Below, piece after piece: positions 13,214 through 18,530 of a DNA stretch of 18,530 nucleotides. The stretch lies in contig JBHJOF010000396.1 of NCBI GenBank assembly GCA_050330055.1, positions 1-18,530 on the forward strand, read 5' to 3'. Under the pieces are notes generated by a model. That model made no database searches. It had not been told where the DNA came from and saw only the letters and a list, made by a program, of their open reading frames with translations. How positions within the stretch are numbered: position 1 is the first letter of the stretch; each line of letters starts with the position of its first letter. Position numbers and translations under genes: made by a program. The DNA comes from JBHJOF01 sp050330055 (GTDB lineage Bacteria; Pseudomonadota; Alphaproteobacteria; Kiloniellales; JAKSDN01).

Positions 13214-13881
13214 TGGCGCGACATCATCCAAGCAACGAGCTCTTGCTGGCCTATGCCGCCGGCAACAGCGCCGAGGCGGTGTCGCTGGTCGTGGCGACCC
13301 ATCTGGCGCTCTGCCCGGCCTGCCGCGCCGAGGTTGCGCACCTCGAGGCGCTCGGCGGCGCCGTGGTCGAGGGGCTGTCGCCCTCGCCGCTGCCGGCCGA
13401 ACTCCTGCAACGGATCATGAGCCGGATCGACGGTGCGGACGAGGGTCATGACGGCTCGGGCGCGGACAGGAATGCTGCGCCTGTAGTCCCCAACGATGAC
13501 GATCGGCTGCCGCAGCCCCTGCGCTCCTACCTCGACTGGCCGCTCGACCAGCTGCCGTGGCAAAGTCTCGGGCCCGTTTCGGCCGTGGCGTTGGTCGGCG
13601 ACAAGGCCGGCCCGCAGGCTCACTTGCTGCGGGTCGAGTCGGGCACCACGATCCCGTGGCACTCGCACGCCGGGCTGGAGTTGGTTTTGATCCTGGCTGG
13701 CGGCATGCGCGACGAAGTCAATTGCTATCGGCGTGGCGACGTCTCGCAAGCCGACTCCTCCGTCACCCATGAGCAGGTCACCGAACCGGACGAGGATTGC
13801 CTCTGCCTGCTTGCAACCGACGGCCCCTTCACGCTGACTGACCTGGTCGCGACTCCCGACGGCCCCCGCATCGATCCCTAA
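13210..13881 (+). CDS. chrR: Zinc-binding anti-sigma factor ChrR (cupin type)
   Basis: This 223-aa cytoplasmic protein holds the adjacent sigma factor inactive until singlet oxygen or a related signal arrives. The N-terminal zinc anti-sigma domain keeps H6, H31, C35 and C38 (HLALCPACR), the same numbering as R. sphaeroides ChrR. The C-terminal cupin keeps the zinc ligands H151, H153, E157 (PWHSHAGLE) and H187 (VTHEQ), with exactly the spacing of H141, H143, E147 and H177 in R. sphaeroides. So both sensing and sigma-binding domains look intact. The linker is about ten residues longer. The start may be GTG 13210, which matches the family length, or ATG 13213; both overlap the sigma stop. Confidence 0.94.
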   Translation: MMARHHPSNELLLAYAAGNSAEAVSLVVATHLALCPACRAEVAHLEALGGAVVEGLSPSPLPAELLQRIMSRIDGADEGHDGSGADRNAAPVVPNDDDRLPQPLRSYLDWPLDQLPWQSLGPVSAVALVGDKAGPQAHLLRVESGTTIPWHSHAGLELVLILAGGMRDEVNCYRRGDVSQADSSVTHEQVTEPDEDCLCLLATDGPFTLTDLVATPDGPRIDP

Positions 13882-13915
13882 CCGGGACGCTCGAGCCATT
13901 TGTGCTATCCTGGCG

Positions 13916-14737
13916 ATGGAATGGATGGTGACCATGTCCCAAAAGCTCAAGGCTTCGGTTCACACAGGCGCGGCGAGAGGCTCTGATCGAAATCTGCCGA
14001 AGGGCGCTCAGCCACCTGTGGCATCCGAGGGCGAGCTCTATCCCAATGGCCATACCAACCCCTGGCATAGCCACGACCGCGCTTGTCTGATCTATCCGGC
14101 GGAAGGCGTGGTGACCGTCGAGACCGAGAAAGGTCATTGGGTGGTGCCGCCCCAGCGGGCCGTCTGGGTGCCGGGCGGCGTGCGCCATCAGACCTGCATG
14201 TCCGGCCAAGTGGCGCTGCGCAGCCTCATTGTCGACCAGGCATCCATTCCCGACCTGCCAGAGAGCCTCTGCGTGCTCGGCATCACGCCATTCCTGCGCG
14301 AACTCATCCTTCATACCTGTGCGGAACCGATGGGCCCGACCCTCGACGGGCCCGACGGACGGATCATTGCCGTGATCCTGGATCAGCTTCGCAGCCTGCC
14401 TGTCCCGGCGTTTCCGCTGCCCATTCCGCAAGACAGGCGTCTGCAGCGCCTGGTTGAGGCCCTGCTGCAGAATCCGGCCGACAGCCGCAGCCTGGAGGAC
14501 TGGGGGCGCACCGTCGGCGCCAGCAGCCGGACCTTGGCACGCCTGTTCCGGGCTGAAACTGCCATGACGTTCCGGGCCTGGCGCCAGCACCTGCGGGTCC
14601 TCGAAGCACTGCGCCGCCTGGCCCAGGGAGAAGCGGTCACCACTGTGGCCCTGGACGTGGGTTACGAGAGTCCCAGCGCCTTCGTGCAGATGTTCAAGAA
14701 GTGCCTGGGCCGGACACCGGGCCGCTACTTCTCCTGA
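13916..14737 (+). CDS. AraC-family transcriptional regulator with cupin domain
   Basis: This 273-aa DNA-binding regulator has an N-terminal cupin-type effector domain (about residues 40-110; PWHSHDRACLIYPAEGVVTV, then PPQRAVWVPGGVRHQ) and two C-terminal helix-turn-helix motifs: SLEDWGRTVGASSRTLARLF and then VALDVGYESPSAFVQMFKKC, ending in the classic LGRTPGRYF. The overall layout is like NimR (YeaM) of E. coli, which controls the neighbouring MFS transporter gene. Here an MFS gene also follows, 142 bp downstream, so that is the likely target. It starts 34 bp after chrR, so it may also be read from the sigma-factor promoter. ATGs at 13916, 13925 and 13934 are all possible starts; the last gives MSQKLKASVHTG. 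Confidence 0.9.
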   Translation: MEWMVTMSQKLKASVHTGAARGSDRNLPKGAQPPVASEGELYPNGHTNPWHSHDRACLIYPAEGVVTVETEKGHWVVPPQRAVWVPGGVRHQTCMSGQVALRSLIVDQASIPDLPESLCVLGITPFLRELILHTCAEPMGPTLDGPDGRIIAVILDQLRSLPVPAFPLPIPQDRRLQRLVEALLQNPADSRSLEDWGRTVGASSRTLARLFRAETAMTFRAWRQHLRVLEALRRLAQGEAVTTVALDVGYESPSAFVQMFKKCLGRTPGRYFS

Positions 14738-14879
14738 CGCCGCCTTTGGGGGGAGGAGATCGCCGCAAGGGGCGCACCTTTGTCCGATTGGCAACATGAC
14801 TTGGCCGGAGCGAGCAAGTTCCGCCGCCGGACCATCCCTCACAGTGGGCAGCAGGAAGCCCGACAACGGACGGAAAGCG

Positions 14880-16082
14880 ATGCCCGCACCAGAGACTCAG
14901 TTCAAGCTGGTCTTCGGCTTCGCTGCCCTCGGGCATTTTCTGTTTCACGTCCTGGTGGCGCTCTATCTCACGATCGTCCTGGTGCTGGAGGTTGACTGGC
15001 AGCACTCCTACGACGAATTGATCGCGCTTTGGACCTTCGGTGCGCTGCTTTTGGGCCTGGCCGCACCGCTTGCCGGCTGGCTCAGCGATCACTGGGGCGC
15101 CGGAAAGGTCATGGTGATCTACTTCCTGGGCATCGGCACAGCAACGGCGTTATGCGGACTCGCTGCAGGTCCTGACTCCCTGGCGGTCTTTCTCGGCATC
15201 CTGGGGTTCTTCGGGGCGATCTATCATCCAGTGGGCACGGCTTGGCTGGTCGCGAACGCGCGGGCGCGGGGCAAGTCGATCGCCGCTCTCGGCCTGTTCG
15301 GCAGTCTAGGCACGGCGCTTGCCGCCCTGATCGCCGGTTCGCTGACCGACCTGGTGTCCTGGCGCGCTGCCTTTATCGTGCCGGGCTTGGTGGCCGTGGC
15401 CAGCGGCCTGTGGCTGTGGATACTGATGTCCAAGGGACGCATCGTCGAGCGCAAACAGGATATCCAGCCGCAGCCCGAGCCGAGCCGGACCGACGTGCGC
15501 CGAGCCTTTGCCGCCCTGGCAATCACCATGTCCTTGACCACGGTGATCTATTACGCCTTCACCACCATGTTGCCGAAGTGGCTGAACCTAGAGCTGGGCG
15601 CGCTCCTGGGGCAGGGCTACCTGGGCCTGGGCGCCGTCATCACGGCGGTCTATTTGCTGGGCGCCGCCTCGCAGTTGATCGGCGGACACCTGTCCGATAA
15701 GGGAGCCGCCAAAGCGGCCTACGTAGCCAGCTATGCCCTGAAGGTCGCGGCCTTTGTGGCGGCCTGTGTCATCACAGGCTGGCCGGTTCTGATTGCTGCC
15801 GTGCTGGTGGTTTTCGCCTTCGATTTCGCAGCCCCGGTGGAGAACGTGCTGATCGCGCGCTTCAGCCCCGGCCGCCGCCGCGGCCTCGCCTATGGCATAC
15901 GCAACGGCATCGCCATCGTGGCAGCGCCGCTCGGCGTGCAGCTGGTGGCACTGCTCTACGCACCAGGCAGCGGCTTTCAAAGCCTCCTCCTTGTTCTCGG
16001 TGGTCTCGCCTTGCTGATCCTGTTTGCCGCCCTGGCCTTGCCCTCAGACCGTCCGCGCAACGCAGTCGAGTCCGAGGCATGA
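14880..16082 (+). CDS. MFS transporter
   Basis: This 400-aa major facilitator has about twelve hydrophobic spans. The loop between spans 2 and 3 holds GWLSDHWGAGKVMVIYF, the usual MFS motif region (GxLSDxxG-like), and the equivalent in the second half is GGHLSDKGAAKAAYVAS. A charged central loop (SKGRIVERKQDIQPQPEPSR) separates the halves. The N-terminal span (FGFAALGHFLFHVLVALYLT) recalls the fosmidomycin-resistance (FSR) type, but I cannot assign a substrate. The ATG at 14880 follows CGGACGGAAAG and puts the first span seven residues in; an earlier ATG at 14796 would add 28 unlike-membrane residues. It probably acts with the AraC regulator upstream as a regulated efflux pair. Confidence 0.9.
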   Translation: MPAPETQFKLVFGFAALGHFLFHVLVALYLTIVLVLEVDWQHSYDELIALWTFGALLLGLAAPLAGWLSDHWGAGKVMVIYFLGIGTATALCGLAAGPDSLAVFLGILGFFGAIYHPVGTAWLVANARARGKSIAALGLFGSLGTALAALIAGSLTDLVSWRAAFIVPGLVAVASGLWLWILMSKGRIVERKQDIQPQPEPSRTDVRRAFAALAITMSLTTVIYYAFTTMLPKWLNLELGALLGQGYLGLGAVITAVYLLGAASQLIGGHLSDKGAAKAAYVASYALKVAAFVAACVITGWPVLIAAVLVVFAFDFAAPVENVLIARFSPGRRRGLAYGIRNGIAIVAAPLGVQLVALLYAPGSGFQSLLLVLGGLALLILFAALALPSDRPRNAVESEA

Positions 16083-16210
16083 CCTGGCAGCACCGAATTG
16101 CTTCGGACATTGCCAAACTGGAACCCTGCGCAAAGGCGGCTTCCCTTCGAGCCGAGCTCCGTTAGAGTTGGCGGCAAAGAAAGGCGAGACAGGAAACAAG
16201 GGGCACAGGC

Positions 16211-17092
16211 ATGGGCATGGCGACGACGGACGACGGGGTCCGCCTTTACTACGAGGGCTGCGGCCAGGGCCGGCCGGTCGTTTTCGTGCACGAGTTCGCC
16301 GGCGACCACCGGAGCTGGGAGCCGCAGGTGCGCTTCTTCTCGCGCCGTTACCGCTGCATTACCTACAACGCGCGCGGCTATCCGCCCTCCGACGTGCCCG
16401 AGGCCGTATCAGCCTATTCCCAGGCGCGCGCGGTCGAGGACCTGCGCTGTCTGCTCGACCATCTGGAGATCGATCAGGCCCACGTGGTCGGCCTTTCGAT
16501 GGGCGGCTTCTGTACCCTGCACTTCGGCCTGACCTATCCCGGGCGCGCCCTGTCGCTGATCGTGGCCGGCTGCGGCTACGGCGCCGAGAAGGACAAGGAG
16601 GCCGCGTTCCGCCGCCTATCCGACGAGGTCGCGCAGGGCTTCGAGCGCCAGGGCAGCGAGGCCTTCGCGAAGATCTATGCCGAGGGCGCCGCGCGCGTGC
16701 AGTTGCAGAACAAGGACCCGCGCGGCTGGCAGGTCTTCGCCAGCATGCTGGGACAGCATTCGGCGCTGGGCTCGGCCAACACCATGCGCGGCGTGCAGGC
16801 ACGGCGGCCGTCGCTCTACGACCTGGAGGACGAGCTGGCGGCGCTGCGGCTGCCCACGCTGGTGATCAACGGCGACGAGGACGACAACTGCCTTCAGCCG
16901 GGTCTGTTCCTCAAGCGCACCATCCCGGCCTGCGGCCTGCTGGTGCTGCCCAAGACCGGCCACACGATGAACCTGGAGGAGCCGGACACCTTCAACCACG
17001 CGGCCGCCGAGTTCTTCGCCATGGTCGAGGCCGGCCGCTGGACGCCGCGCGACCCGCGCGCCCGTCCGGACGAGATCATGCGCACGGATTGA
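16211..17092 (+). CDS. Alpha/beta-fold hydrolase
   Basis: This 293-aa cytoplasmic protein shows the whole catalytic triad of the family: nucleophile S96 in GLSMGG, acid probably D224 in NGDEDD (residues 221-225), and H251 in GHTMNLEEP. The oxyanion region is FVHEFAGDHRSW (from residue 25), where the usual HG is HE. The following YNARGYPPSD is typical of the esterase/epoxide-hydrolase-like branch. No signal peptide is present. The ATG at 16211 follows AGGGG (about 16198-16202). It stands alone, 128 bp after the MFS gene and converging on the methyltransferase. The substrate is unknown: esters, lactones or halogenated compounds are all possible. Confidence 0.92.
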   Translation: MGMATTDDGVRLYYEGCGQGRPVVFVHEFAGDHRSWEPQVRFFSRRYRCITYNARGYPPSDVPEAVSAYSQARAVEDLRCLLDHLEIDQAHVVGLSMGGFCTLHFGLTYPGRALSLIVAGCGYGAEKDKEAAFRRLSDEVAQGFERQGSEAFAKIYAEGAARVQLQNKDPRGWQVFASMLGQHSALGSANTMRGVQARRPSLYDLEDELAALRLPTLVINGDEDDNCLQPGLFLKRTIPACGLLVLPKTGHTMNLEEPDTFNHAAAEFFAMVEAGRWTPRDPRARPDEIMRTD

Positions 17093-17098
17093 GGCTCA

Positions 17099-17187
17099 GG
17101 GGACTGTCCCCGAAGCGCAGCGAAGGGGGCTGTCCCCGGTTAGGGTGCCCGGTCGCTCGGGGACAGTCCCCTACGGGTACAGTCCCC
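17099..17187. repeat. Cluster of GGGGACTGTCCCC-type palindromes
   Basis: Four related units lie between two convergent genes: GGGGACTGTCCCC (17099-17111), GGGGGCTGTCCCC (17125-17137), GGGGACAGTCCCC (17159-17171) and GGGTACAGTCCCC (17175-17187). The first and third are nearly perfect palindromes and reverse complements of each other. The units can pair with each other into long hairpins and could act as a two-way terminator. Similar units are widespread in GC-rich proteobacteria and in my recollection accompany REP-associated transposases; none is present here. Confidence 0.7.
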
Positions 17188-17193
17188 TCCGGC

Positions 17194-17862
17194 TCAGCGC
17201 TCGGCCGAGCCGCAGGTGAGGAGCAGGGAGAGCGGCGACTCGCCGGGCGCGGCGGCGGGCTCGGTGAGTTCGAGGAGCCGCAGGCCGGCCTGGCACACTA
17301 CGGCGTGCCAGGACTCCAGGGTGCGGAAGTACCACGGCATGGGCGCCCAGCCCTCGTCCTCGAAGGCCGCGAAGTCCTCGCAGCGCCAGCCGTCGTGCCC
17401 GTCCGCGCCGCCCGGTGCCGACGCGGGATGCAGGGTCTGAATGATGAGCGCGCCCTCCGGCGTCATGAGCGGCCGCACGGCCGCGAGCAGGGCCGCGGTC
17501 GCCTCGTCGAACAGGGCGAAATTGAAGGCGATGACATCAAAGCTGGCACCCATGGGCCGTTCGCCCGCGATCAGCTGGTCGTATGTCAGGAGCCAGTAGC
17601 GGCCTGACGGGTCGGCCCCCTCGGCCGCTTCGACGAGGGCGGCCGAGCCGTCGATGCCCACTGCCGTGCAGCCGGCCTGTCCGCCGATTCGCCGCACCAG
17701 CCATCCCTCGCCGCAGCCGACGTCGAGCAGGCGCCGCGGCCGGCGCCGCAGGATGGCCTGCACGATGGCCTCGTCGGTCGCCGCAATGCGGCTGGCGATC
17801 CGGCCTTCGCGCACCGCCCGGGTCCAGTTCGCGGCGTTGCTGTCCCACGAGCGCAGGGTCAT
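17194..17862 (-). CDS. SAM-dependent methyltransferase (class I)
   Basis: This 222-aa protein has the Rossmann-type SAM-binding domain: motif I LLDVGCGEGW (D47-V-G-C-G-E-G53), then VGIDGSAALVEAA for motif II with the acidic residue that holds the ribose, FDVIAFNFALF for motif IV and an ALIIQTLHPA strand. The start MTLRSWDSNAANWTRAVREG, with its SWDSNAANWTRAV, is common in this small-molecule or quinone-type group. The ATG at 17862 is the first start of the frame. The substrate is not known. It converges on the hydrolase; the stop lies seven bases from the palindrome cluster. Confidence 0.88.
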   Translation of the reverse strand: MTLRSWDSNAANWTRAVREGRIASRIAATDEAIVQAILRRRPRRLLDVGCGEGWLVRRIGGQAGCTAVGIDGSAALVEAAEGADPSGRYWLLTYDQLIAGERPMGASFDVIAFNFALFDEATAALLAAVRPLMTPEGALIIQTLHPASAPGGADGHDGWRCEDFAAFEDEGWAPMPWYFRTLESWHAVVCQAGLRLLELTEPAAAPGESPLSLLLTCGSAER

Positions 17863-18078
17863 TGCCGCATCAGACCATTCCAGGACATGGCATCAATGGT
17901 CACGTCCACCCCCGCACGCGCCAGCATGGCTCGATATTTCAGTTCGACCGTCCGCCACTAGGTGCATACGATAAGGCTGAGCTCGCTTGCAACAGTTCCC
18001 TGGCCCTCGCAGCCGGGAGCGGCTGCGGCGTGGCCCAGCCGAGTAGCGTAGCAGGAACCACGGCTTATCCGGCGCTGT

Positions 18079-18088
18079 GGAGGTGGAG
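18079..18088 (+). promoter_or_regulatory. Ribosome binding site that decides the ABC ATPase start
   Basis: GGAGGTGGAG lies six bases before a GTG at 18095 that is in frame with the ABC ATPase. The more obvious ATG at 18131 has only GGGG two bases away, and the ATG at 18107 has no site. The GTG start is therefore preferred and adds 12 residues. Confidence 0.6.
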
Positions 18089-18094
18089 CCAAAC

Positions 18095-18530
18095 GTGGCC
18101 GCAAGCATGGTCGCAGAGGCGGCTGGGGCAATGATCGAGTTCGCCGACCTTTCGGTCACCTATCGCGGCGATGCCACGCTGGGCGCGGTGCACGCCCTAC
18201 GGAGCATCGACCTCGATGTGGCCGAGGGCGAGTTCGTGTCGCTGATCGGTCCCTCCGGTTGCGGCAAGTCGACCATGCTGCGCGTCGCCGCCGACCTGCT
18301 CGAGCCGAGCGGCGGCCGCGCTCGGGTTGCCGGGGTCAGCCCGCGCGAGACGCGCCTGGCCCGGCGTATCGGCATGGTGTTCCAGGACCCGGCGTTGCTG
18401 GAGTGGCGCAGCGTACTCGGCAACGTGCTGTTGCCGCTAGAGATCATGGGGAGGCCGCGCGCCGAGGCGCGGAAGCGCGCGCTGGAGATGATCGCGCTGG
18501 TCGGCCTCGCCGGCTTCGAGCAGGCGCGGC
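18095..18530 (+). CDS. ABC transporter ATPase, SsuB/TauB/ThiZ-like (partial)
   Basis: The 145 visible residues are the first half of an importer ATPase. With the GTG start, Walker A GPSGCGKST is at about residues 52-60 and the Q-loop is MVFQDPALLEWRSVLGNVLL followed by PLEIMG. The LLxWRSVLxNVLLPLEI wording is typical of the nitrate/sulfonate/taurine and pyrimidine-precursor (NMT1/ThiY-linked) group, whose ATPases are about 260 aa. The signature, Walker B and switch residues lie beyond the right edge. A permease and binding protein are expected downstream. The alternative start ATG 18131 gives MIEFADLSVTYRG. The gene diverges from the methyltransferase across 232 bp in which I see no other feature. 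Confidence 0.9.
   Translation, partial: MAASMVAEAAGAMIEFADLSVTYRGDATLGAVHALRSIDLDVAEGEFVSLIGPSGCGKSTMLRVAADLLEPSGGRARVAGVSPRETRLARRIGMVFQDPALLEWRSVLGNVLLPLEIMGRPRAEARKRALEMIALVGLAGFEQAR

Noticed and set aside
16024..17607. A 527-codon plus-strand frame overlapping the hydrolase gene.
   Set aside because: It is in a different frame from the catalytic triad, is rich in G, R, A and P, and crosses the palindrome cluster.
1..18530. CRISPR arrays, tRNA or rRNA genes, insertion sequences, integrases or prophage genes.
   Set aside because: No regularly spaced identical repeats of CRISPR length, no tRNA cloverleaf or rRNA signature, and no transposase or integrase motif was seen by eye on either strand. 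A covariance-model search was not possible.

Overview
This window is GC-rich bacterial chromosome, most likely from an alphaproteobacterium. The evidence is a histidine kinase with the alphaproteobacterial PleC/DivJ-type H-box, an RpoE/ChrR (ECF11) pair very close to the Rhodobacter one, and palindromic intergenic repeats of a type I know from rhizobia and relatives. I would lean towards Rhodospirillales or a neighbouring order, but cannot name the genus.

Layout. (1) 1-673, minus: the 5' part of cysD (ATP sulfurylase small subunit), running off the left edge. (2) 674-2163: a gene-poor stretch with AT-rich islands. It holds two dyad-symmetric operator-like sites, three DnaA-box-like sequences one helical turn apart, a possible 60-aa protein on the minus strand, an 87-aa hypothetical protein, and a 56-aa single-span membrane protein preceded by three GTTAA repeats exactly 19 bp apart. 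(3) 2164-7443, minus: a complete five-gene peptide/nickel-type ABC importer operon in the order binding protein, permease, permease, ATPase, ATPase, with tight or overlapping junctions. (4) 7878-9434, plus: a hybrid-less sensor histidine kinase diverging from the importer, with no response regulator in view. (5) 9541-9651: a nested inverted-repeat element, followed by hpt (hypoxanthine phosphoribosyltransferase). (6) 10410-12294: two tandem EamA/DMT transporters, the second ending exactly in a RIME-like palindromic repeat. (7) 12626-13881: an ECF sigma factor and its zinc-binding ChrR anti-sigma factor, then an AraC-family regulator with a cupin domain (13916-14737) and an MFS transporter (14880-16082), all on the plus strand. 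(8) 16211-17092: an alpha/beta hydrolase converging on a SAM-dependent methyltransferase (17194-17862, minus), with a cluster of GGGGACTGTCCCC-type palindromes between them. (9) 18095-end, plus: the start of an SsuB/TauB/ThiZ-type ABC ATPase.

The best-supported functional unit beyond ordinary metabolism is the sigma/ChrR module. All four zinc ligands of the anti-sigma domain and all four of the cupin domain are kept at the Rhodobacter sphaeroides spacing, so a singlet-oxygen or organic-peroxide response is the natural reading. The AraC and MFS genes directly downstream may belong to it. I saw no CRISPR array, insertion sequence, transposase, rRNA or tRNA. I did not find a clearly new multi-gene system. 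The most open questions are the DnaA-box cluster (a possible replication origin or DnaA-controlled promoter), the phased repeats in front of the small membrane protein, and the palindromic repeat families.
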